Origin: Thalassovita sp.
GTDB taxonomy: Bacteria; Pseudomonadota; Alphaproteobacteria; Rhodobacterales; Rhodobacteraceae
Direction: 5' to 3'
Length of the DNA stretch: 64,000 nt
NCBI GenBank assembly: GCA_029212905.1
Contig: JARGPB010000009.1
Span: forward strand, 1-64,000
Positions 7,012 through 15,115 of the stretch are shown piece after piece; the first letter of the stretch is position 1; the number at the start of each line of letters is the position of its first letter. The notes beneath the pieces were generated by a model. That model was not told where the DNA came from. It saw only the letters and a list, made by a program, of their open reading frames with translations, and did no database searches. The position numbers and the translations under genes were made by a program.

Positions 7012-9338
7012 CCGTGTCCGACACTCAGCCGATTGCTCAACTCCCGGCGTCAAACTCAGCACTCCTCTACGCTGTATCAATGTTTTGCGCGCCCGAATGG
7101 CAACACTCAGAACGCCGCCGCTACGCACGCTCGGAGATGCGTTTGGAGGGAGGGGCTGACCGAACGATTGAGTTAATTGACCTGCTTAGGCAGTCGTTGA
7201 GCCAGGACCAAGCGTCAACTCTTTGGGGAGATGCAGTTGAACAGCTCCTAAGGCTTGGGATTTCCCTGGATGCGCTCGAACTCCACACGCGGACCTATTC
7301 GGCAACTCCGCAGCAGGCACTTTGGGTGCTTCTTGCGTTTGACGTTATGCCTTCCCTTGGCAGAACATGGGGTTTTTGGTGCCAGGATGAGGCGCTTTTG
7401 CCTCAGATGCCCGAAGACGACCTTTGGTTTTTACCGCATCAAGATCCTGCGAACCCAGATCGTTTGATCTTGCCCGTCGAGACAGTTCTTTCATGGTGGT
7501 TAGAGAAAGTTGACGACCCTTTGGATCGGATTTGGGGAGAATACGACGACGAAAGAAGGCGTACCCTCGACAACTGGAAGTCAGGCCGAACAACACCAGC
7601 GCTTTCTAGGATCATTGAGTGGTTCGGTGACGAGCATCAATTTTCATACAAGAGTTCAGACGAAGCTCGACTGTCGACAACGCAGTTTCGCTCGCTGTTG
7701 CTTTGGGCGCGTGCGATCGAGCAAGCCTACAAGGATCTCGTTGGTTTCTTGACGCCAGGTTGCTCACCGAACGACACTGATCCGATACGCAACAAGGCTT
7801 TGCAATTGATCGAGCTCTTTAGGTGGAGCTACGAGGCCACTTTGGCCAGCCACGACCCTTCGGTAGAACGAGAGAGAACGAAATTCTCTGCCGCCTTCCC
7901 CAAGTGGGTAAAGGCCAGCGTTTTCTCGGCCATTACAGCCAACGAAAACGGTGACTTGCCTGCACCCGAAACCATTGGTCAGTTTTTATCACTGATGTTG
8001 ATGTCTATGCCGGATGACAACGTTTTGCCTGATCTATTTGAAAACTTGCAGGCCAGGTCACCCAAAATGTGGATGCCCAACCAGGAACGACTTGGAGAGC
8101 GAGAAGCAGTTCAAGCAACCATTGAGAACGTGCTCGTGATGTGGGGCGGCGATGAGCCTGCGCGTCAGTTCTATGTCGCCTCGGGTCTTGAAAAACTTAG
8201 AAAATTGCCCCGCATTGACGAGTTCGAAGCAGATTTCGCCTACCTATGCGCCCTCAACGCACTGTCATCGGGTGATTTTAATGAAGCGCGTCAATATGCC
8301 GAAAATGCTCTCGAGCTCTGTTTGACGCGATCCGTCGGTCCACTGAAACTGGATATCGCACGGCTCAACTTCTCACTGGCTGTTGCTCAGGATGCGTTCA
8401 ACCGTGGCAGTGCGGAGCGCAGTTTTCGAATTCTTTGCAAATCAGTCCAACCTCAAGATGCAGCTCGCTGGAATCTCGGCGAAGGCCCGATCGATTATTC
8501 GATGCGGTTGGCTGCCGCTGATCACGCGGCTTGGTTCTGGGACAACATTGTTCGCCCGTATGAAGGTGTGGAAATCGAAGCGCCGCTTCAACAAGAATCC
8601 GAGATCATTCGCGCATACGCAGGTTTGCTTTTCTCTGGCGCTTCGGAGGTGGAGGTGCGTGCCTTCAAAAAGAAGTTTGGCGGCCAGCTGAAGCACAAGT
8701 TGCGAGATGTGCGCGGCGACACGTTCTTCACTGTGGCATCAAAGATGGTGCCGGATCTTGTGCGTGTGATGCGGCAAATGCCAACCTATTCCGGGCTCCC
8801 TACAGAACCCTCTGAATTGGCCAACTCGATGGCCGCAACGCATTTGAAGCTAGTTAGCTTGCTTCCCACGGATGTTCTGAATGCGCGGGACTATTTGAAA
8901 CAGACTGCGCTGATGCTGGCGGCCGAGCGAAAAGATGTAGAGATGATCAAAGCACTCGTTGACCGTCATGTGGACATCGATGCGCAGGACGTGATCGGCC
9001 GGACCGCATTGCATGCAGCCGCTAAGGTTGGAGCTGATCGATGTTTTGAGATCCTCCTTGCCGCTGGTGCCAACCCGACACTTAAGACCTTCTCCGGAAA
9101 GACACCTGCCATTTTTGCCGCAGAATTTGGGCGGGCTACGATCTTTGAGATGAGATTGGCATGTTCGGCATATCAAATGGGCAGTAGCGAGCTTGAGGAG
9201 GCACACAAGCTGGCGCAGGAATCCGCGGAGGATTTTAAGGCAAAGCGCAAGGCATATGCCATCCAGGGATACGAAGTCGCTGGACGGAAGGGCTTTCAGA
9301 GGATTGCTGCTTTGGCATTGGAGATGCTGGATGAGTGA
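7008..9338 (+). CDS. Large helical protein with C-terminal ankyrin repeats
   Basis: A 776-aa soluble protein starting at GTG 7008. Residues 1-600 are helical without a recognisable family; a TPR-like helix pair is suggested around 400-440 (FAYLCALNALSSGDFNEARQY... is the style of TPR helices). Residues about 620-720 hold two to three ankyrin repeats (LKQTALMLAAERKDVEMIKAL, IGRTALHAAAKVG, SGKTPAIFAAEFG). No enzymatic motif or membrane segment is visible. Its 5' end overlaps the HicA-like gene, and the pair lies in the defence-rich left arm of the ICE. Ankyrin and TPR modules in such places often serve as sensors or scaffolds; a defence or addiction function is a hypothesis only. Confidence 0.6.
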   Translation: MTVSDTQPIAQLPASNSALLYAVSMFCAPEWQHSERRRYARSEMRLEGGADRTIELIDLLRQSLSQDQASTLWGDAVEQLLRLGISLDALELHTRTYSATPQQALWVLLAFDVMPSLGRTWGFWCQDEALLPQMPEDDLWFLPHQDPANPDRLILPVETVLSWWLEKVDDPLDRIWGEYDDERRRTLDNWKSGRTTPALSRIIEWFGDEHQFSYKSSDEARLSTTQFRSLLLWARAIEQAYKDLVGFLTPGCSPNDTDPIRNKALQLIELFRWSYEATLASHDPSVERERTKFSAAFPKWVKASVFSAITANENGDLPAPETIGQFLSLMLMSMPDDNVLPDLFENLQARSPKMWMPNQERLGEREAVQATIENVLVMWGGDEPARQFYVASGLEKLRKLPRIDEFEADFAYLCALNALSSGDFNEARQYAENALELCLTRSVGPLKLDIARLNFSLAVAQDAFNRGSAERSFRILCKSVQPQDAARWNLGEGPIDYSMRLAAADHAAWFWDNIVRPYEGVEIEAPLQQESEIIRAYAGLLFSGASEVEVRAFKKKFGGQLKHKLRDVRGDTFFTVASKMVPDLVRVMRQMPTYSGLPTEPSELANSMAATHLKLVSLLPTDVLNARDYLKQTALMLAAERKDVEMIKALVDRHVDIDAQDVIGRTALHAAAKVGADRCFEILLAAGANPTLKTFSGKTPAIFAAEFGRATIFEMRLACSAYQMGSSELEEAHKLAQESAEDFKAKRKAYAIQGYEVAGRKGFQRIAALALEMLDE

Positions 9339-9404
9339 GCTCTGCCTGTGTTTATTTGAGATATGGGGATTTTTCCCCAAGTCATCCAATGGCAGATTTA
9401 GGGT

Positions 9405-9464
9405 TTGGTCACATCAAAGCTGGTGACGCCTGAACAGGTTCGCGCCGCGGTGCTGCAGGCATGA
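9405..9464 (+). pseudogene. Duplicated 3' tail of the initiator-like gene
   Basis: Bases 9414-9464 match 6388-6438, the end of the initiator-like gene, with few changes. The frame still reads SKLVTPEQVRAAVLQA and ends in TGA at the same place. Upstream of about 9405 the similarity stops. This remnant shows that the DNA between 6439 and 9413 (small ORF, HicA-like and ankyrin genes) was inserted next to, or recombined into, a second copy of the initiator gene end. Confidence 0.8.
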
Positions 9465-9568
9465 CTTTCGAAGGAAGGCCACGCAATTGTTTCGTTCGAG
9501 CCGACGCGTTGTATGAGTGTGGTGAGGTAACCAGGCCATGTTTCGTAATGGTAACCTTAATGCTCTCA

Positions 9569-9663
9569 ATGTTATTTTGAGATAACATAAAACGTGGTGC
9601 GAGCGGGGGGCGATCGTCAGGTGAGTGGCGAAAATTGACATTAATGTTTTCTCAGCATAACAT
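9569..9663. promoter_or_regulatory. Two HipB-type operator candidates
   Basis: Two 20-bp inverted repeats of the same design lie upstream of hipB: ATGTTAT-N6-ATAACAT at 9569-9588 and ATGTTTT-N6-ATAACAT at 9644-9663. They are 75 bp apart, and the second ends 32 bp before the hipB ATG. HipB proteins autoregulate hipBA by binding such paired palindromes; the specific sequence here differs from the E. coli site. Confidence 0.65.
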
Positions 9664-9695
9664 TTATCGGCTTAGTGTTGCTTGGAGATATCATT

Positions 9696-9998
9696 ATGGC
9701 TGTTCCGATCAAAATGCCCAGGGCGGCACGTAAAGAGCTTGTGACACTTGGGGAAAACATTCGTGTTGCGCGACTGCGTCGCAAACTGACCGCTGAGATT
9801 GTCGCGCAGCGCGCTGGCACAACGCGGCAGACCATCGCCAAGATCGAAAGCGGGAACCCTGCAGTTAAGATTGGCACCTACGTGGCAGTACTGCAGGCGC
9901 TCGGCCTTCTGAAAGGCTGGGGGGACCTCAACGATCCGGTTGGTGAGCAGATGGCCCTGGATGACCTCCCGCAGCGTGCGAGATTGAAAAATGGTTGA
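9696..9998 (+). CDS. hipB: HipB-like antitoxin (XRE family)
   Basis: A 100-aa DNA-binding protein from ATG 9696; an upstream TTG at 9675 is less plausible. The helix-turn-helix spans roughly residues 22-78 (LGENIRVARLRRKLTAEIVAQ, GTTRQTIAKIESG). The C-terminal tail is acidic and then basic. It overlaps hipA by 8 bp. HipB neutralises the HipA kinase and represses the operon; the twin palindromes upstream are the likely operators. Function is assigned from family and from the adjacent hipA. Confidence 0.85.
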   Translation: MAVPIKMPRAARKELVTLGENIRVARLRRKLTAEIVAQRAGTTRQTIAKIESGNPAVKIGTYVAVLQALGLLKGWGDLNDPVGEQMALDDLPQRARLKNG

Positions 9999-11211
9999 GG
10001 TCTGGATCGACTGGCAGGGGTTGAAACAGGTCGGTACGCTCCACCGCACAGCGGGGCGCGGCCGAGAGCGGGTGTCTTTTACCTATTATGACGACTGGAT
10101 TGGCGACGAAAATGCCTTCGGGCTTTCGCCGGATATGCCTCTCGTCAGAGGGCAATTCGTGCCGGTAACGGGGCAGGATATGCTTGCGCCACTTGGGGAT
10201 TCTGCCCCCGACACCTGGGGCAGAACGGTGATGCGGCGCTATGAGGGGCGCATGGCAGAGGCCGAAGGGCGACGTCCGAGAGTGCTGCAAGAAACCGACT
10301 ACCTACTTGGGGTGAATGATGAGACCCGTTTGGGTGCGCTGCGCTTCAGGGTTGATGGCGACTTTCAAGCGCGCGAAGGCATCGGCGTGCCTGCGCTCGT
10401 AAGCCTCGGGGATTTGCTTCATGCGTCTCAGCGCGTTCTGCGCGGGGAGGAGACCGCTGATGACCTCAAAATGCTGTTTGCACCGGGAAGTTCTCTGGGC
10501 GGCGCTCGGCCAAAGGCCAGCATCCTTGACCAGCACGGCCGCCTGTCTGTCGCCAAGTTCCCGAAAGAGACCGACACCTATTGCGTGGAACGCTGGGAGG
10601 CCATAGCGCTGGAGCTGGCAAGGCGCGCTGGAATTACGGTCTCGGATCACACGCTTGAGATGGCTGGCGACAAGCCTGTTTTCCTGTCCCATCGGTTTGA
10701 CCGGAACGAGGACGGCAGGATCCCGTTCATCTCAGCTATGGCGATGCTGGGCGGCAAGGATGGCGAAAGCTACAGCTATTTGGACCTGGCAGATATCATC
10801 ACCTCAGAAAGCGTAACGCCCGACCAAGACCGCGAGGAACTCTACCGGCGGGTTGCCTTTTCCATTCTCGTGACGAACCTCGATGACCATATGCGCAATC
10901 ACGGATTTCTGCGTGGGCGGGGCGGATGGCACCTCTCACCAGCCTACGACATCAACCCCGTGCCGAACCAGCCGCGTGTGCTAAAGAGCTATGTCGACGA
11001 TGACAACCCGGATGCCAGTATCGCCCTGCACCGCGCGCAACATGACTCCTATCTTCTCGAACGCGGCGAGGCAGATCGCATCATTGCCGAGGTGGCCGAA
11101 GCGACTATTGCTTGGCGTGATGTTGCCCGTGCCTTGGGGGCTCCGGAGCGAGAGATCAGGGAGATGGCAACAGCCTTCGAGCACGACGAAGCGGATTTGG
11201 CGCGCGCGTGA
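9991..11211 (+). CDS. hipA: HipA-like serine/threonine kinase toxin
   Basis: A 406-aa protein of the HipA family; E. coli HipA phosphorylates glutamyl-tRNA synthetase and induces persistence. Visible kinase elements are the Ser-Gly loop SSLGGARPKAS (167-177) that also carries the autophosphorylation serine, Lys189 (SVAKFP), the catalytic D-x-H-x-x-N (Asp298, His300, Asn303 in NLDDHMRNHGF) and the metal-binding Asp320 (SPAYDINP). All key residues are present and the length is normal (437-440 in E. coli, slightly shorter here). It forms an operon with hipB and probably stabilises the ICE. Confidence 0.92.
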   Translation: MVEVWIDWQGLKQVGTLHRTAGRGRERVSFTYYDDWIGDENAFGLSPDMPLVRGQFVPVTGQDMLAPLGDSAPDTWGRTVMRRYEGRMAEAEGRRPRVLQETDYLLGVNDETRLGALRFRVDGDFQAREGIGVPALVSLGDLLHASQRVLRGEETADDLKMLFAPGSSLGGARPKASILDQHGRLSVAKFPKETDTYCVERWEAIALELARRAGITVSDHTLEMAGDKPVFLSHRFDRNEDGRIPFISAMAMLGGKDGESYSYLDLADIITSESVTPDQDREELYRRVAFSILVTNLDDHMRNHGFLRGRGGWHLSPAYDINPVPNQPRVLKSYVDDDNPDASIALHRAQHDSYLLERGEADRIIAEVAEATIAWRDVARALGAPEREIREMATAFEHDEADLARA

Positions 11212-11234
11212 ACCGGGGTAGCTGGCGACCCGGT
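11212..11234. terminator. Short hairpin between convergent hipA and abiEii
   Basis: Arms ACCGGG (11212-11217) and CCCGGT (11229-11234) flank an 11-nt loop right after the hipA stop. There is no T-run, so it is a weak terminator candidate. Confidence 0.3.
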
Positions 11235-11283
11235 CTAGATCCCTAAATTTAAGGCAAATCCGTTGAGAATTTGCGTCCTCTGG

Positions 11284-12291
11284 TCAGCTGTTGATTTCGG
11301 TCTCGAAGGTCTCGATCTTAGCGATGATTTTATCGAAGGTTGGTGCGTCACCGATGATCATTTCCCGCATCCCGGTATAGTCATTTCGAAGAGCGGCAGC
11401 GAGTTCGGCGTTTGGGGTCAAGCGCAAGGATCCGGGCTTCGCCTCTTCATAGTTTGCTCGGGCGGACTTGAAAAATACCGACTTGTGATGCGCGACTTGG
11501 TTCAGCAACTCGACCCTTTCGAGAGCACGTTTTTTGGCTTCGTGTCCAATCAGCTGCGCCATATCGTAGTAATGGCGGGACATGCGATCTGCGAGGGGTT
11601 TGGTTGCATCTTGATGAAAGAGCATATGCAAAATGGTGGCTTTTTCCCAGAACGTGCGCTCGACCCCTAACACTTTCACGCCGACCAGACCGTCTTTCAG
11701 AAGATCGGGAAAAGCCTGATGCAGGTAAGGCACAATGTCGATCTGCTCAGCGGGCAGCTGGACGCCACGGGCACCGAATTCAAAGCGTACAACCGGTTTG
11801 ACATAGCCCGCATCGCTTTCTGCCAACGCAGGGTACGCAAAGAGAATGGTTTGCGGATCACTGGGGTCGACCGATAGCGTGAAGCTTTGTTCTAGACTGG
11901 AGCCAAATGCGGTTTGAATCTCGGCCAGAAGTTGGCCTCCGACGGCTTCTTTCGCCGCTTCCTCCAGTTCCTGAAGCAACCTTTTCTGCTTCTTGCCCGA
12001 TAGGTCCGGGCCTTCTGGGTCACGGTCGCCTACAAACCCGAGTTGTTCGCGGTTTAACGAGAGGTCCACATCCTCGGAGAAGCGGTGGATCACGTCATAG
12101 GCTTTGGACAGGGATGTTCCGCCCTTGAAGATCATTTGCTCGCCAAAAGATGGTAGTGCAAAGAGCTGCTTTAGGGACCAGCAACCCCAGAAGTCTTTTT
12201 CGATGATTGCCTTCGACATTCCAAGCTGCGCTGCAGTTTCTTGAAAGGCTTCGTCTCTGAGTTCAGGCGCGTCGTTGGCGAAATTTTCCAT
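11284..12291 (-). CDS. AbiEii-like nucleotidyltransferase toxin
   Basis: A 335-aa protein from ATG 12291; an upstream in-frame start (12336) would overlap the antitoxin gene. It has the nucleotidyltransferase signature of AbiEii/AbiGii toxins: GGTSLSK (57-63) and, 10 residues later, SEDVDLS (72-78) with the two metal-binding Asp residues. AbiEii-family toxins modify nucleic acids (tRNA 3' ends for the related MenT3) and block growth, giving phage abortive infection. The start lies 2 bp after the antitoxin stop. The size and domain layout fit the larger members of the family. Confidence 0.88.
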   Translation of the reverse strand: MENFANDAPELRDEAFQETAAQLGMSKAIIEKDFWGCWSLKQLFALPSFGEQMIFKGGTSLSKAYDVIHRFSEDVDLSLNREQLGFVGDRDPEGPDLSGKKQKRLLQELEEAAKEAVGGQLLAEIQTAFGSSLEQSFTLSVDPSDPQTILFAYPALAESDAGYVKPVVRFEFGARGVQLPAEQIDIVPYLHQAFPDLLKDGLVGVKVLGVERTFWEKATILHMLFHQDATKPLADRMSRHYYDMAQLIGHEAKKRALERVELLNQVAHHKSVFFKSARANYEEAKPGSLRLTPNAELAAALRNDYTGMREMIIGDAPTFDKIIAKIETFETEINS

Positions 12292-12293
12292 GC

Positions 12294-12890
12294 TTAAGCG
12301 TGTGCAACAATCTGTTGCACGACAGGGTGCATCCATGCAGGGACGTGCCTACTTTGCTTTGCCAAGAGCTTCCGATCATTGTCGTCCAGTGCGCGTGCAA
12401 GGCGGTCCACGATTTGACTGTCTACACGGTCCTTGCCGACATAACGCAACGCCTGGAAGACAACCCCAGTCTTATGCCCTGCGCCGACCAATGTTTTGGG
12501 GGATGCCTTGCGGAACTGGATGACTTGCCGCCCAACTTTCTTAGTGCGGGTTGGCCCGTCGGTCATATAGGTCGGCTTGGATGGTACCTGAGTGGAAAGG
12601 CCCAACTGATTGGCAGCCATCGAAGGAGAAGGTTGCAAGATCTGACCGTCCTTTCGAGCAACAGCTTTTGCGATGTCATCGGCGGAAGGCGACAGAAACC
12701 CGAAGCGCGGGCTCTTCTTCGGGTAGTCATACAGCCCCCGCGTCAGTCGCCGGATCACACCCTGATCAGCAAGGCGTGACAGGGCCTGATCTACGCTTGC
12801 GCGGGATCCGATGTCGAGAAAATCGGTCGGCGCAAAGATTGCGCCGCGACCTTTTCCGATGATGCGTTGCTTGATGTTTGATGTAATCAT
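12294..12890 (-). CDS. AbiEi-like antitoxin (DUF6088 type)
   Basis: A 198-aa protein with an N-terminal winged helix (residues 15-60: FLDIGSRASVDQALSRLADQG, VIRRLTRGLYDYP) and a C-terminal domain typical of AbiEi type IV antitoxins. AbiEi represses its own operon and counteracts AbiEii without direct contact. The gene is immediately upstream of the toxin gene. The inverted repeat at 12905-12930, right before its start, is the expected operator. Confidence 0.86.
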   Translation of the reverse strand: MITSNIKQRIIGKGRGAIFAPTDFLDIGSRASVDQALSRLADQGVIRRLTRGLYDYPKKSPRFGFLSPSADDIAKAVARKDGQILQPSPSMAANQLGLSTQVPSKPTYMTDGPTRTKKVGRQVIQFRKASPKTLVGAGHKTGVVFQALRYVGKDRVDSQIVDRLARALDDNDRKLLAKQSRHVPAWMHPVVQQIVAHA

Positions 12891-12904
12891 GTTCGAACTC
12901 CTTG

Positions 12905-12930
12905 TCAGAAAATATGGTATCTTTTTCTGA
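12905..12930. promoter_or_regulatory. AbiE operator candidate
   Basis: Perfect 8-bp inverted repeat TCAGAAAA (12905-12912) and TTTTCTGA (12923-12930) with a 10-bp spacer, 14 bp upstream of the abiEi start codon on the minus strand. AbiEi antitoxins bind inverted repeats over their own promoter. Confidence 0.6.
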
Positions 12931-13004
12931 AAGTCAACGGGCTATGGAACAACCCCTCGGTAGGTGCAACTGGCATAGGGCAGAAAGGAGAACTGGTGCG
13001 AAAT

Positions 13005-13047
13005 TTACGCTACAGCGCAAAATTCGAAAAATTTCGCTGCAGCGTAA
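13005..13047. repeat. Long inverted repeat upstream of orphan HTH gene
   Basis: Arms TTACGCTACAGCG (13005-13017) and CGCTGCAGCGTAA (13035-13047) match at 12 of 13 positions around a 17-bp AT-rich spacer. It lies between the abiE promoter and the HTH gene at 13138 and may be an operator for either direction. Confidence 0.55.
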
Positions 13048-13073
13048 GTTGTCGTGGGCTAGACTGCTGCGTC

Positions 13074-13118
13074 TATGATCTCTAGATCATACAGAGGATT
13101 TATGATCTAGGCATCATA
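13074..13118. promoter_or_regulatory. Two tandem operator candidates of the orphan HTH gene
   Basis: TATGATCTCTAGATCATA (13074-13091) and TATGATCTAGGCATCATA (13101-13118) are near-palindromic 18-mers whose starts are 27 bp apart. The second ends 19 bp before the TTG start of the HTH gene. The shared TATGAT...ATCATA arms suggest binding of the encoded XRE protein. Confidence 0.55.
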
Positions 13119-13137
13119 GGCGGCGCCGGAGGCTGAC

Positions 13138-13392
13138 TTGCAGAACTTCGTTCGAATTCCTCGAGATCTTGGACATGCGATCCGTCAGGCTCGTCGAGGG
13201 AAAAACTTGACGCAGGCCGATCTCGCCACGCGCAGCGGTGTTTGGCAGGAAACGATATCGAAAGTTGAGGCCGGGCGGGGTGGCACAAAGCTCGACACGA
13301 TCCTGACGCTGCTGGCAGCCCTCGACCTAGAGCTATTGGTCAGAACACGCAGCAAAGGCACTGCATCTGATTTTGACAACATATTCGACTGA
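13138..13392 (+). CDS. Orphan HipB-like XRE regulator
   Basis: An 84-aa protein with an XRE helix-turn-helix across residues 10-65 (AIRQARRGKNLTQADLA, GVWQETISKVEAGRGG) and the C-terminal strand ELLVRTRSKG that HipB proteins use for dimerisation. TTG at 13138 is the only reasonable start. No hipA follows; the next 296 bp hold no gene, so a toxin partner has been lost or it acts as a free-standing repressor. Tandem palindromes directly upstream point to autoregulation. Confidence 0.72.
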   Translation: MQNFVRIPRDLGHAIRQARRGKNLTQADLATRSGVWQETISKVEAGRGGTKLDTILTLLAALDLELLVRTRSKGTASDFDNIFD

Positions 13393-13688
13393 AATCCCGC
13401 AGTGACGGAGTGATAGCCGTTAAGCCGCAGCGGTTTTCTAAGTCCTCAACTCATGTGACGCAGCATGACGACACCGTTCAGTTTGTGAGTGCCGAACTCA
13501 GATCCTCAACGCCGTGTTTCTGATTGCTGAACATAAGCGGGCAGCCGTGCCAGACGCGGTGCAGGCCCCGCTTCAACAAGAAAATTCCCCTGCGCCAGCG
13601 CATTCCTCGCGAGACAAGTTTCTCGCTGACAGTCCCTTGGTGCCAGCTTTGGTCATGTTCATCGAAACACTCAAGGTGAGGATCAAAA

Positions 13689-13886
13689 ATGGCCACTCAA
13701 ACTCTGAAACTGAACGTCAAATCCGGCGAAAAAGACGGCAAGAGCTTCTGGGACCGCTGCGGCGTCCTCTTCGTCAACACCGACGACAGCGGCAAAATCA
13801 CCTCGATCAACGTCAAACACAGCATGTTCCCCGATGTCGAAATGGTCGCCTTCCCGCGCCGCGATGAAGATCCGGTCACCGAGTGA
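13689..13886 (+). CDS. Small conserved-looking beta-rich protein
   Basis: A 65-aa protein with alternating strands (TLKLNVKSGEKDGKSFWDRCG, VLFVNTDDSGKITSINVKH, DVEMVAFPRR). I do not recognise a named family. The pattern K-S-F-W-x-R-x-G-V followed by a loop and a second hairpin resembles small beta-barrel proteins that accompany alphaproteobacterial conjugation genes, but this is only a resemblance. It has GC-rich codon use and a typical start context (GGATCAAAAATGGCC). It stands alone, converging on the BREX operon end. Confidence 0.55.
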   Translation: MATQTLKLNVKSGEKDGKSFWDRCGVLFVNTDDSGKITSINVKHSMFPDVEMVAFPRRDEDPVTE

Positions 13887-13896
13887 CCTTAGCGCT

Positions 13897-13915
13897 AGGG
13901 CGGGTTTCCCGCTCT
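13897..13915. terminator. Convergent terminator candidate
   Basis: Hairpin AGGGCGGG-TTT-CCCGCTCT between the stop of the 65-aa gene and the end of the DUF4268 gene. The stem is short and has one mismatch; there is no long T-run. Confidence 0.35.
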
Positions 13916-13948
13916 GGCAATCTTGTCATGATCCGCGGTTCAGGACCG

Positions 13949-15076
13949 CTATTCGTAATGAGACCGCGCTATGCCGATGGCTTCATTGAGGTGTTTTTCC
14001 ATAGCGGCGGCCATTTTCGTTGATGTCTCGCGGATCCAATCATGGACCTCTGGCCAGCTGTCAGGGTTAAAACCATCGCAGGGCAGTGATGCTTCAATCC
14101 GGCTTACCTTGTTCTGTGGAAGCCTGCGCCAATCAAGCGCAGCTCCAAAGTCTGCTTCAATTTCTTCTCGATGCGAGTGAATGTGATCGAAAATCGCCTT
14201 GTTTTCGGCAGCAGCAGGCCTTTCGATACTTAGTTTCACAAAGGCAGCTTTCTGGGTCAGCACGATATCGTAGTGTGTGCCAGCAACAACTGGAGATATG
14301 TTCCAGTTGTCCTTGGTTACCGTTATCGTTGGAAACACTGGGCAAGGTGTTTGCGCGAATGCCTCTTTGAGGCTGGTCCAGAATTCGCGGCGGACCTGAT
14401 GGCTGCGCCTTTGGGCAGTCTTCTCCGAGTTTTCCTGAATGTCTTTTGCCGCCATTCCGATCATGAAGTCAGCGGCCTCAGGCGTGGGTATGATCTGTTG
14501 AATGTCGACCATCAGCTCGTCGCCAAACGAATATGGAGTCACCTTAAAGCACTGTGCGCGAATTCCGCGGCTGAGGAGCCACAGGACTGTTGCCGTGACC
14601 TCGCGACGAAAATTCGCTGCGATGAATATCATCCTTTGGTCATTGCCTGGGTTTAGAACGGTCTCTTCGAGCTCTTCAACTTCCATGAACTCGCAAATCC
14701 GCACGGCCGCATTGCCGCCGCCCGCATAGCGGTCGAGGTATTGCTGATAGATGTCGACGATCTGCGTCTTAGTCAGGCCCGAGACATAGGCGGTGTATTT
14801 CAGCGCCTGCCAGGTGACATCCCTGCCGCTGTCATCAAGCTTGTTCTCGATCACAACGAGGTTGCCGTCCTTGTCGAGCGCCAAGAGATCCAGGCGTTCG
14901 CGGGTTTCATCAAACCCGTCGAACTCCTTCTGAATGATCAGCAATTCTTCACCGAGGGCGTCAGGCTGGTTCGCCAGCCACTCCTGCAGATGGTCGCGCT
15001 CGCGCAGGTTCAACTCAGAAAAGCGCTTTTGGGATAGGCGGGACAAACGGTTTTGGTTCAAATCAACGCGGAACAT
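13949..15076 (-). CDS. DUF4268-type nuclease-like protein, last gene of BREX operon
   Basis: A 375-aa protein. The N-terminal half has a PD-(D/E)XK-like core (GFDETRERLDLLALDKDGNL then VVIENKLDDSG, giving D...ENK) with a helix pair after it. The C-terminal part (about 215-370: RREFWTSLKEAF, then IRETSTKMAAAMEKHL) matches DUF4268, which is common in defence-associated proteins. It begins 39 bp after the brxL stop on the same strand, so it is likely co-transcribed with BREX. It may be an accessory nuclease of this BREX system; no role is proven for the domain. Confidence 0.7.
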   Translation of the reverse strand: MFRVDLNQNRLSRLSQKRFSELNLRERDHLQEWLANQPDALGEELLIIQKEFDGFDETRERLDLLALDKDGNLVVIENKLDDSGRDVTWQALKYTAYVSGLTKTQIVDIYQQYLDRYAGGGNAAVRICEFMEVEELEETVLNPGNDQRMIFIAANFRREVTATVLWLLSRGIRAQCFKVTPYSFGDELMVDIQQIIPTPEAADFMIGMAAKDIQENSEKTAQRRSHQVRREFWTSLKEAFAQTPCPVFPTITVTKDNWNISPVVAGTHYDIVLTQKAAFVKLSIERPAAAENKAIFDHIHSHREEIEADFGAALDWRRLPQNKVSRIEASLPCDGFNPDSWPEVHDWIRETSTKMAAAMEKHLNEAIGIARSHYE

Positions 15077-15115
15077 GGCTTGGCTCTTTTATGAAATATC
15101 TACTCAGTTTCACCG

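Larger units (their letters stand above)
9339..9695. other. Intergenic region before hipB
   Basis: This 357-bp stretch holds the initiator-gene remnant (9405-9464) and the two HipB operator candidates. No further gene is apparent. Confidence 0.6.

Noticed and set aside
13393..13688. hipA remnant after the orphan HipB-like gene
   Set aside because: No frame in this 296-bp spacer shows HipA motifs.
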